Source of the DNA: Synaphobranchus kaupii
Taxonomy: Eukaryota; Chordata; Actinopteri; Anguilliformes; Synaphobranchidae
Assembly: GCA_029718625.1 (NCBI GenBank)
Contig: CM056377.1
Location: 110,036,407-110,100,406, forward strand
Reading direction: 5' to 3'
Length of the DNA: 64,000 bases
In this document: one piece after another, positions 13,001-25,000 of the stretch
Layout: each line of letters begins with the position of its first letter
Numbering within the stretch: position 1 is the stretch's first letter
Position numbers and translations under genes: made by a program
The notes under the pieces: model-generated
What the model was told of the DNA's origin: nothing
Seen by the model: the letters and a program-made list of their open reading frames with translations, nothing else
Databases searched by the model: none

Positions 13001-16000
13001 CTTTCACTAAAGTGTGCAGTTCTACAATAAACATTCTGTGTCCCACATCAGGATTATAACATCACCATTGTACCAAACACAGCTTTCATTAAAAGTTATA
13101 TTACTGAAAGTTACATAAGTTGAAAGGAAACCAACCATTGTTTCAGGAGAGCCCACTACATTACATTACATTACATTTATTTAGCAGACGCTTTTATCCA
13201 AAGCGACGTACAGTAAGTGCGTACAGAGACATCATCATCATTACAGAACAGACAAGGCAAAGCACATCCTTCGCATAATGTAGCAGCTATCCCTAGCAAT
13301 GAACGTCGACTGTAGTTCACAGTAAGCTGTGGGCAAATCAGCAACACCACACTTCCATTCCAAATACTAGTATAAACTATAATAAACAGACAGGAAAACA
13401 CAGGGAACTAGTAAACAGGGAACTGATATTCCTAGGTGAGGATATCAGTCAAGGTGGAGTCTGAAGAGGTGTGTCTTCAGGCCTCGACGGAATGCAGGCA
13501 GGGTTGGAGTAGAACGTAGGGGAATGGGAAGTTCATTCCACCACTGAGGAGCTAATGTGGAAAAACTCCGCAGTCGGAACAAGCGAGAGCCTTTGACACG
13601 GAGGGGGGGAAGTGCCAGTCGCCCTGCTGTAGAAGAGCGAAGTGGTCGAGCAGGAACATAGTTCTGGATTAAGTCCTGCAGGTAGGCGGGGCCTGTCCTA
13701 TTGGCTGCAGTGTAGGCCAGGGTCAGAACCTGATCCTGGCTGCAAACTACATTGGTCAGAACCTGAAAGTTTCTACCATTCTGTCCAAATGTGAAACCAA
13801 GCCGTCGGGACTGTAGGGACAACAGGAACTACAATTCCATACAGTCCACAGGAGGCTCCTCCTCCACGTTGGAAGTGACGTAGGACGTTGCACCAGTTGT
13901 GATTTCCGCACTGTAACGTGGTCCTGCATAGCGGAAATGCGCGACTGGCCAGAAAGTTCATAAAAGGGACAACACAGCCAGTTCTTCCCAGTAGAGATGG
14001 GAGGTTCGACTCTTTTTACTAACTCGAATTTGTATGAGTCACTCACCAAAGAGAGTCGGGTTTTGGAGTCACTCAAGTCATCAAGTCAGTCTAACTTCCG
14101 GTTTAGCCCTCCTGAATGTGATAAAATAATTTAATAGTGCGGCTCTTCGAGACTTTCCAAATGTTATCGGAATGAATGGATCAAATTCTGATAGTGAAAC
14201 GAGTTATTTTGCGGGGTTGTGACGCTCAAAAAAATGTATCCACCGTTTTACAGCCGCTCCTTTTCCCATGATTGTGTGCGAGAAAACTGCTTTTCGGACC
14301 TGGAAGTTGTAATTACACAGTTTTACCACTAAATTGGCTTCAAAGCCCGGCGCTGTTCTGGGGGCTTACTCAGTACTCTCACTCACGAGTTATCGAATCA
14401 GTGAGTGCGAGTCAGAGCTGCCCAACTCGAGTTGACAGCCACAGTCACTCACCCGCACCCGCTGAACCAACGAGAACGAACGAGTGCAAATATGAAGGCA
14501 AGTATATTTGCAAGTATATTGCGAATACCTTCTACGCCGTCACACAGAGACTAACATTAGCGGAGCGGAGAAGCGAACTCCAGCAGTCACAAACGAGACC
14601 GACTGACCAACACACACTGCAGCATTCAACTCTGAGGTGAAGAAAATAGCTCTTATACAAAATATTGGTAATAAAAAATAACTGAAATAACTGTTTTGAT
14701 TTGAAATGGTTTTATTGTTTCAGTTTAAAAAAGTGTAATTCTCCTTAAAAGACGTGAACTGCAGTCAGTCCCATAGATCAGAACGGCATCACACAGCCTG
14801 CTAATCAGAAATTAGACTGTTGAATTTCATGATTGATCAATCAGAATTGAGTAGTAAACTACTAAAAAGGGACAAATTAAAATTCATGGACGGTTACTGA
14901 CTGTGGCATGGAACTTGTGAGTGAGTGGGTGATGCGTACGTGCAGCCAGAACTTCAGCTCAGGGCAGGGGGTGGGTTCCGGGGCTGGGAGAGCGAGTACT
15001 GGGTGACCGAGTGAGTGAGTGTTTTGTGCAACCCGTGTCAGACAGCTCCGGGTGGGCTGGGAAAGCAAGTGAGTGAGTGATTTGTGCAGCCAGACCTTCG
15101 GCTCAGGGCAGGGAGAGCGAAACAAGCGCCAAAGTGGTTGCTTTCTCACAGGGCTAGGTTAATACAGTGATTTACTTGATACATTTCCACAAATAGTTAA
15201 TATAAGAGTTGCACAATAGTGTGAGTAACACGTTGTCTCGCCTCGACTTCGCAGTTCACATTAGCAAGTAGCAGGTAGGAGGGGCGAGTCAGTGAACGAG
15301 TTAGTGGAGGAGAGGTCAATCCTGAGTCAGTAAAAAGAGTCGTTCGTTTCGAACGATTCGTTCAAACTCGCACATCACTACTTCCCAGTTCTCCCCGCAG
15401 TTTTTTTTCCGGTCCAGTTGTCTGCTCAACTAGACAGGGCCTTCACTGTCTCGTCTCACGGCCCCGTGGGCCTACACGCCCGGGGTCAGAGCCCTCGCTC
15501 CACAGGAAGCATCGGCCATCCGTAACGCCGACGAGATACGCAAGGAGGCAACGCGAGCACCTGGTGGTCAAGAAGAACCACCAAGCGGACCACGCAGCCC
15601 CTGATCCTGCAGCAGAGCACCGCCAGTGAGTCCCCAAAGAGGCAAGCGGTCTGCAGTAGGATGGCGCTGCATAGTTTGGGAGAGATAATGTGGCCGGTTC
15701 CATTATCCATCCGTACGAACTGTAACCCTGACGACAAAAGAAAGCTGTTCCAGGGACCCAAGATGAGGCGGACGTTTCCCCTTTCTTCCACAACAGGATC
15801 AGGGCGACCGGATTTCCCCTTTTCATTGTGAGTGCAATCCAACGCAGGAAACCATCAAAAAGACTGATTAAAGTAAGGCTGTAACATGGGCAACAGCATA
15901 TTAGTTAGCAAAAGAAACATGTTTGTGACTGGATGTATGTAACTGCTATTGAAAGGTTAATGTGTGTTCTGTAAAAGTTTTGTGTTACTTTGGATGGTTT

Positions 16001-19000
16001 TAAGCCATCCACCGCGCTGCGTTAGGTTTAATGCATCCACGCACAGAGCGTATCTTGCATGTGATCTGTCTTTAAACACTAACCAGTCGTGATCCTAACA
16101 CTGCACGCTGATCTCAACTGTAAGGGAGTGAGTTGGTTTGGAGGACCAAACGCGACAAAAGGGTTTTCAGGCAAGTGACTCTGGAGAGACACCAATAAAA
16201 CAGAGCGGACTCTGTAGGAGGGAGAGGGAAAAAGGAAAACAGAAAAGCTCCAGCTCCCAAAACAGGGGAGTGAGGAAGGAGACTTAAAAGGAGAGAGAAA
16301 AGAAAACAACCCAACGAATTGGGCGAACTGACAAATAAGTCAGCGAGAGAAAATACTTTTAGAAAACAAAACCTCTACTCTCAAGAAGAGAGGAATCTAA
16401 AGAGGCGACGGAACAAACAAAGGAAAAACAAACCCGGAAGTATCGGGCGAAACGCTCGTAGGAAAGAGCCAAAAATAGCGCGACCGAACAAACTAACTAA
16501 CTCGCACTAAAAGCGAGAGGAATAAGAATACTACAGTACTTCTACCAAGACCCGCGTTGTTTAGCAAAGCTGAAACAAAGCGTTCGATAGGGCGTACTGA
16601 TCCTAAACCTTACCGGCTTGACAGTTAAGCGAATTAACATGGAAGCGCCGATACCGGAAGACGCAAAGTATAAATAGCCGGCGGAAACCATGAACAGGTG
16701 AAATCACTAAGTGCTGGCGAAACGAAAACTCGGCGTGGAATGTGAAAAATCCGATGGAGTGCTTAATACAGGTAAAGAACACCCGCAGAGCTAGGGAAAG
16801 GCAAGCACAACCCATTACAGGACCCCCCCTCTAAGGGACGTCCCCAGAAGATCCCTAAGTCTTATCTCTGCGGAAGTCTCTGATAAGTTGCGAATCCAAA
16901 ATATCTCTGGATGGTACCCAGCAGCGCTCCTCAGGGCCATAGCCCTGCCAATCCACCAGAAACTGAAAACCCCTGCCCACACGTCTCTCGGCCAAAATAC
17001 GCCGTACCGTATAAACCGGGCCTCCGTCCAAGAACCGGGGAGGAGGTGGCGGCTTGTCTGCCGGAGCGAGGGCGCTAACAAGCACAGGTTTTAACCGAGA
17101 GACGTGAAATGTGGGGTGGATGCGCATAGAGCGCGGGAGCTGTAACCGCACGGTGACTGGGTTTATTCTCTGAAGGATCTTGAAGGGTCCAACAAAACGA
17201 GGAGCGAGTTTGCGAGACTCTACTCGCAAGGGGAGATCCCGTGTAGCGAGCCAAACACGTTGACCTACCCTATAAGAGGGAGCAGGACGGCGACGCCTAT
17301 CTGCCGCCATCTTTTGCTTGGCCGTAGCACGCAGGAGGGATGAGCGCACACGCCTCCAAACTGATTTACACCTTCGAACTAAGGACCTTGCGGACGGTAC
17401 CTCCACATCTCTCTCTAGTTCTGGAAATAAAGGAGGTTGATACCCCATGGACGCCTCAAACGGAGAGAGAGGCCAGTAGAGGCATTGCGCAAGGTATTAT
17501 GGGCGTATTCAGCCCATGCGAGGTGGCGGCTCCAAGATGTGGGGTTGGAGGCAGCCAAACAACGCAAGGTGTTCTCCAAGGTCTGATTGGTGCGTTCTGT
17601 CTGTCCGTTAGTCTCCGGGTGAAAGCCGGAGGAAAGACTGACAGACGCGCCTAATAGAGAGCAGAAGGAACGCCAGAATCTCGCAGTGAATTGGGGACCG
17701 CGATCAGATCCCACGTCCACAGGGAGGCCGTGTACTCGGAAAACGTGGTCCACCATGAGCTGAGCTGTCTCTGGTGCTGAAGGGAGTTTCGGAAGTGCGA
17801 TAAAATGAGCCGCCTTGGAGAAGCGATCCACGACCACTAATATCACCGTGTTACCAGAGGACACCGGCAACCCGGTGACAAAATCGAGTGCGATGTGACT
17901 CCAAGGGCGGCTAGGGATGGGAAGAGGGCGCAGGAGACCCGAGGGCTGGGCACATGATCACTTGCTCCAAGCACACACAGGACAGGCAGCAACAAAGGAC
18001 CGTACGTCTCTCTCAAGACCGGGCCACCAAAAACGCCGGGAAACAAAGTCCTTAGTACGGTGAACGCCCGGGTGGCCGGCCAACTGGGAGGCGTGTCCCC
18101 ATTGGAGAACTCGAGACCTAACCCGGGATGGAACGAACAGGCAGTGGGGAGGACCCCCACCTGGATCTGGATTAGACTTCAGAGCCTTCTGTACTGCTGC
18201 CTCGACCGCCCACATAACAGGGGCCACAATGTGGTCGGCGTGGACAATGGGTTCAGGAATGGGATCCTTGTCAGTACGGTCGAACACGCGAGAAAGCGCA
18301 TCCGGTTTCACATTTTTGGAGCCAGGACGGTATGTGATTAAAAAATTGAAACGTAAAAAAAACAACGCCCACCGAGCCTGACGGGAGTTACGCCTCTTAG
18401 CTTGCTGCACATACTCAAGGTTTTTGTGATCCGTCCATACAGTGAACGGATGCTCAGCCCCCTCGAGCCAGTGGCGCCACTCCTCCAGTGCTAGCTTTAC
18501 AGCCAGCAACTCCCGGTCCCCTACGTCGTAGTTCCTCTCTGCGGGTGTTAATGCACAAGAGAAATAAGCGCAGGGGTGCATCTTGTGATCAAGCGGGGAG
18601 TGCTGGGAAAGAATGGCTCCGACGCCTAGTTCAGAGGCGTCCACCTCTACCACAAAGGGAAGGGATGGGTTGGGGGTCACGAGTATGGGCTCGGAGCTAA
18701 ATCTCCTCTTTAACTCCGAAAATGCCGCCTTCGCCTTGGAATTCCATTGAAAGGACCCGGGGAGTGTCTTTTTAGTGAGTGCAGTAATAGGGGCCGCTAC
18801 CGCACTGAAATTGCGGATGAACCGCCGATAAAAATTTGCGAACCCCAAAAAACGCTGAACCTGCTTGAGAGAAGACGGAGTGGGCCAGTCTTTTACCGCG
18901 GACACTTTCTTAGGGTTCATCCGTACCTCGCCGTCAGCAACAATGAACCCAAGAAAAGAAACCGAGTTTGTGTGAAAAACGCATTTCTCCGCTTTCACAA

Positions 19001-22000
19001 ATAACTGAGCCTTAAGGAGCGCTGACAAAACCTGCTTGACGTGAACAACGTGCGTCGGGAGATCAGAAGAAAAGATTAAAATATCGTCAAGATAAACAAA
19101 GACGAATTTCTCTAACATCTCCCTAAGCACGGCGTTCACTAGCGCTTGGAACACAGAGGGGGCGCAAGTGAGCCCGAATGGCATCACCAGGTACTCGTAG
19201 TGTCCGTTATGCGTATTAAAAGCGGTTTTCCACTCGTCACCCTGGCGAATACGCACAAGGTTGTACGCATTGCGCAGATCGAGCTTGGTAAAAATAGACG
19301 CTCCCTGGAGCCGTTCAAACGCCGAGTTCATCAGGGGGAGGGGATAACGGTTCTTCACCGTGATGTCATTGAGGGACCGATAGTCAATACATGGGCGAAG
19401 ACCCCCGTCCTTTTTCTTAACGAAAAAAAACCCCGCTCCTGCCGGTGAAGTGGAAGGTCTAATAAATCCATTGGCTAAGGACTCCTCAATGTAAGCCTTC
19501 ATGGCTGCGCTCTCCGGGGCAGATAGAGAGTACAAGGACCCTCTGGAAGGGACAGTGCCCGGGTAGAGCTCAATAGCACAATCATAAGCCCTGTGAGGCG
19601 GCAACGTAGTGGCCCGTTGCTTGCTAAAAACCTCAGAAAGAGTTCTGTACTGCTCAGGGACATTGGGAGGGAGGGAAAATACTATAACCCCCCCTACTTT
19701 AGCGCTCTCCTCGCTCGAGAGAGAATCGAGCGACACAGGCCACTCAATCTCTGAGTCAGTGAGCTGTTCCTCCCACATAAGTGGGCCATCCGCCAGTGAA
19801 TCCCAGGCTAGGCTCTCTTTGCCCCCTTCGGAGAGGACCAGGGAGTTCTCCCCATCAGAACAAAAACCGTCCTGCTCCTTTGCGCTATCAGTGCCGGACT
19901 CGGCCTGAGTACTAGGAGACCCTCCTGCCACGAGGAATCTAGGGACTGAACAGTGGGGTCCGCACTGGGGACCCCAGTGACGGATAACAGCCCCGCCCTC
20001 CTCCCAGTTAATGTGAGGATTATGGCGGGTAAGCCAGGAGTGTCCTAAAATAAGTGGATACGCTGGGGAATCGACCAGGAAGAACTGGATCTCCTCTATA
20101 TGGTCGCAATAGGGAATGCGCATGCGTACCCTGGTGGTGATTTGAGAAATGGTCCCCGTGCCCAACGGACGACCATCAAGAGCCGTGACTAGACGAGACC
20201 GCGGAAGAATCAAGGTAGGAATACCAAGAGCTTTGACCCACTTAGCATCGATAAAAGATTCGACTGCTCCGGAATCTAAAAAGGCATCACAGCTGGTCTG
20301 ACGCCCTCCCCAAAGCAGTTGCACAGAAATGAGGGTCCGAGGGTGGACATGAACCTCTCTCGCTAGAACCCTCGGTTCCCCTAGCGAGAGTCCCCTTTTC
20401 CCACTAGCTTAGGGCACTGATCTCTCATATGCCCCTCTTTCTGGCAATATCTACACCTCCCCTTATACAGACTAGCGCCCTTGGGTTTGCTCCACGCTGC
20501 CCCATCCACCTGCATAGGTTCTCCCAGACTAAAGGAGGAAGAGGTGGGGGATGGTGATGCAGAAAACTGTGAATAGCGGGTGGGGTGATATCTGTTTCCC
20601 CCTTTAGCCCTCTCACGTTCTCTCTCCCGAATGCGGTTATCCACACGGATGGTTGTGGAAACTAGGGCGCCGAACGTGGCGGGAGGCTCGAGCACCGACA
20701 GAGCGTCCTTTACAGGATCGGACAGGGCATTCAGAAACAAAGAACTGAGTGGCCCATCGGGCCATCCAGTCTGCCCTGCCAGTGCTCGAAACCCGATGGA
20801 AAAGGCTGCCACCGTCTCGGTGCCCTGGCGAAGACAGGTCAGTCGCATGGCCGCCTCCTGACCGGAGACGTCATGGTCAAAGACTGACGTCATCTCTGCC
20901 ATAAGCTGATCCGTGTGGCTCATCATCGGTGCATTGGCTCTAATAAGCGGGTCGGCCCACTCGAGAGCAGTACCGGTTAAGAGGGAGAGTATAAATGCTA
21001 TCTGGGAATTATGAGAACGAAAACGGGAGCCCTGCGCTTTGAAAAAAATTAAACACTGGGTTAGGAACCCCTTGCACTTCCCCGGCTCACCACCGTAACG
21101 AAGGGGAAGTTGGAGTTTGGGCTCCCTCGCCTCCGGTGGGGGGGGTGGGGGGTTTATAGGTGGTGCTTGTGCGACTGGGGGGGGTACAGTGGCGAGAGTC
21201 AGGTTTTGGAGACTCTCCGCCACATCGCGCAGGCTGGCCGCCTGTACCTGCAACTGTCTCATAAGCTGCTCGTGTTGGCTAAGTAACGCCTGCTGAGAGG
21301 CCTGGAGAATACGCATGCCCTCCTCATGACTGGCTATAGCAGCGCCCTGACTAGCCAAGAGCTGAGCTACCTCTGTCGCTGGAACCTCTCTACTGGCTTC
21401 CATGTTCTGTAAGGGAGTGAGTTGGTTTGGAGGACCAAACGCGACAAAAGGGTTTTCAGGCAAGTGACTCTGGAGAGACACCAATAAAACAGAGCGGACT
21501 CTGTAGGAGGGAGAGGGAAAAAGGAAAACAGAAAAGCTCCAGCTCCCAAAACAGGGGAGTGAGGAAGGAGACTTAAAAGGAGAGAGAAAAGAAAACAACC
21601 CAACGAATTGGGCGAACTGACAAATAAGTCAGCGAGAGAAAATACTTTTAGAAAACAAAACCTCTACTCTCAAGAAGAGAGGAATCTAAAGAGGCGACGG
21701 AACAAACAAAGGAAAAACAAACCCGGAAGTATCGGGCGAAACGCTCGTAGGAAAGAGCCAAAAATAGCGCGACCGAACAAACTAACTAACTCGCACTAAA
21801 AGCGAGAGGAATAAGAATACTACAGTACTTCTACCAAGACCCGCGTTGTTTAGCAAAGCTGAAACAAAGCGTTCGATAGGGCGTACTGATCCTAAACCTT
21901 ACCGGCTTGACAGTTAAGCGAATTAACATGGAAGCGCCGATACCGGAAGACGCAAAGTATAAATAGCCGGCGGAAACCATGAACAGGTGAAATCACTAAG

Positions 22001-25000
22001 TGCTGGCGAAACGAAAACTCGGCGTGGAATGTGAAAAATCCGATGGAGTGCTTAATACAGGTAAAGAACACCCGCAGAGCTAGGGAAAGGCAAGCACAAC
22101 CCATTACACTCAACGCACACGCATTTAAGCTTACGGCTATCCCCTATGTGTATGGTATGGCTCATGCGCCGCCATTAGCTAGCTCCAGCAAACCTCCCTC
22201 CATCTTAGTTTCTTTGTTCTCACTGAACACGTGTCCGTGGCAACCCCCCACACGTAGGAGAACATGGAAATTCCACACGCCCAACGCGACACACACACAC
22301 ATATAGTTAGTTGTACATTATAGTAGTGAATCGTGCCTTGCTCTGTTTGGTACTTTGTGTTCAATAAACTATTACATTTATCCAAGATTGCCTGCATTAA
22401 TGTTGCTCTTGTGTTGAATTGAGGTCACTACATTTTTGGTACCCCGTGTATAGATTTAAATGAATATTCCCTACAGGACTTTGGATGGCCATTACCATTG
22501 CAACATGTTAACTGGTTTTTCCCCATTCAGGAGTTATGGGGAAACCATCAGTTTTTATGATACAAGCTAAATTCTCAGAGCCAATGTAGCATAATTACTC
22601 CAAATTACACAAAAGCAGAAGCTGTTTCAGTCTGCTAATTGTGTGTTATCTGTTGTAGTTGCTGTTTCCAGATGGATTAAGCGAACCATTTTCTTACCAT
22701 AGCTCAGTACATTTCTGTGTATTTTAGGTTTAGCACTTTGATCTTTTGTGTAATGCCTTTCTCAGTAAACATTTCTGTTGCTGTTTTTTTTTTTGCTGTT
22801 CCTGGAACACCAACAGCTTAAAACACTTTTGAAAATTTAGTTCCACATTTTTGAATGCCTATTTTCTATTTGTTTTGGTGGTCTAATACAAAACTAAACT
22901 AATTCAAAAGAGCAATCATCACTGTCTATTTGACTGCTATTTGAAAACAGTGATGACCTGGTGTTTTTGGAGGTCTCGTTCCTCTATTTCTGATGACGTT
23001 GAAATTAACATATTTCATGGTTATTGCATGGAAAGAGATTTCTTACATATACAAAGGGATCTGACTTTTTTGAAAACTAAGTTTGGCTTTATTTTAGAAG
23101 TGACATTTGTTTCAGTTTTGAGACAAAGAGAGTCCTATTTTTGGTACTTTCCCCTGTTTTCGAAAATTAGATGTATTTACAGGCACATATCTTTAAAATA
23201 CTTTGCAAACCTCAGACCGCCTTCCCCCCCAAAGCCAAGTGCACACCTCAGATCGGGGTCGGTTATAGGCATGCAGGGGGGGGGGGGGGGGGGGGGGCAA
23301 CAGTCGGTTGTAGATTTTTGTGGGATAACACAGCCGGAGTTATTGCAATATGCAGGTGACTGTCTGGAGCATGTGAAAGTTATTTATCCACGTTATCTTG
23401 CATCATAACCCCCTTCTGCTGCATGCGCGAAAGAAAAACCAGATTATTCTTGCCCATGAGGAGGCCGTTACATCGGCTCTTGATGTGGATGAATTTGTAC
23501 GTGTTTTTTGCAGAAAGAAACAGAAGACTGATGTTGTGAAGCATGCAGGAATGTGTAGAAAATTAACAGATTGTGAGTCACAGAACTCAAAAAAGAAATG
23601 GAACAGAACCCCAATTCCAAAAAAGTTGGGACAGTTCCCATAGCGATCCATTCGAATGCAGATGTTATAGTATCACTGAAAATAAGATATAAAGAGTCTT
23701 TTCATATCCTTTTATACCCAGTCAAGATAGCATCACCTGTTTACGTGTTTATGTTCCAAACAGGTGTTTTTTTGAACTTTCCAGTCTTTTTTTGCCCCTG
23801 TCCAACCTTTTTTGGAACGTATTGTAGGCATCAAATTCGAAATTAGCATATATTTACTAGGGGTGTAACGGTACACAAAAGTCACGGTTCGGTACGTACT
23901 TCGGTTTTGAAGTCACACTTCGGTAACAGAGTGCATAATTGCTGTGTCGTGGATCGTCTAGGCTATACTCGGACTCAGATAAGCGTATCTTTTTTCATTG
24001 CTTTCAGCTGTTGTTAGTTAATTGAACAGATTGGAGTCACTCGGTAGCTTAGTTTATTTTTAATTGTTTGCAGTTAGTCCGTAGCTTGCTCGCTGTAATT
24101 GGACCAGCTACCTATCTTTTGTGTTGCTAATTAGAACTAGTTGAATTAGAACTCACTCTGAGGTGATGAGCTGCAAACATGCTTAATATACACACAGGTG
24201 AAACTGGTTCCAACTAGTTCTAGACGATCCACGACGCAGCAATTATGCACTCTGTTACCGAAGCGTGACTTCAAAACCGAAGTACGTACCGAACCGTGAA
24301 TTTTGTGTACCGTTACACCCCTAATAGTTACACAAATCAACAATGTTTATAAGGTAAATCATTAAATTTATTTTCTTTGTACTGTTTTCAATTAAATATA
24401 TGTAAAAGATAATTTACAAATCACTGCTTTCTGCTTTTATGTGCATTTTACATACCGTCCCAACTTTTTTTGGAATTGGGGTTTGTAGTTAGTGAAGGTT
24501 GTATGTCCTCTAGGAAGGGATTACATAAATTTTTTTTGCATTACATTTATTTGGCAGACGCTTTTATCCAAAGCGACGTACAATAAGTGCATATTGAAGG
24601 TCATTGACGCGACTACAAAGCAGATCTGACAAAGCACGACTTTCTCACAGCGTAGGAGCTATCCCTAGTAATGAACATGAATAGTACACACAGTCAGCTA
24701 TACATTCTGAACTATAAAATAAAAAAAATAAAAAAACACAAGTTAAATAGAAAGCAAAAAACAGGAAGCGAATACTACAGAATGGCCCTATATAGCAACG
24801 TGGTCTCACGCGGACTCGTCACATAGCGACGCTTCTGCCCAAGCGTCGCTATGTGACGCCAAAGGTTGCCTTTTGCGTCGTATATTGACGCAGCCTTTTG
24901 CGTCGTATATTGACGGTTGTGGCCACATAATTTGTCTTTGGTTGTGGCACTTCAATATTATGCTTTTTTATGCTTTTTTTTCTTCATCTGGTAGAGAGTT

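Larger units (their letters stand above)
16119..22108 (-). mobile_element. Gypsy-1: Ty3/Gypsy chromovirus-type LTR retrotransposon, minus strand
   Basis: 5990 bp with two 701-bp LTRs (16119-16819 and 21408-22108) that appear identical by eye. A 6-bp direct repeat CTCAAC flanks the element (16113-16118, 22109-22114). Reading the minus strand: 5' LTR, gag, pol (protease, RT, RNase H, integrase, chromodomain), a G-rich polypurine tract at 16820-16835, then the 3' LTR. There is no env. pol carries one in-frame TGA and one frameshift, so this copy is not self-sufficient. It is absent from the matching copy 2 intron. Confidence 0.95.

Noticed and set aside
14272..14640. 122-residue frame with QHSTLR, briefly resembling the start of a tyrosine recombinase
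   Set aside because: Sits inside the hAT-like element, has no further recombinase motifs, and the resemblance is a few residues.
20381..21598. Longer gag frame starting inside the Gypsy-1 LTR
   Set aside because: The first 65 residues are LTR sequence. The ATG at 21403 is the expected start; the extension is chance openness.
22941..23408. 155-residue frame in the serpin intron
   Set aside because: Contains a poly-Gly run from the G homopolymer, matches intron sequence of copy 2 and has no recognisable domain.
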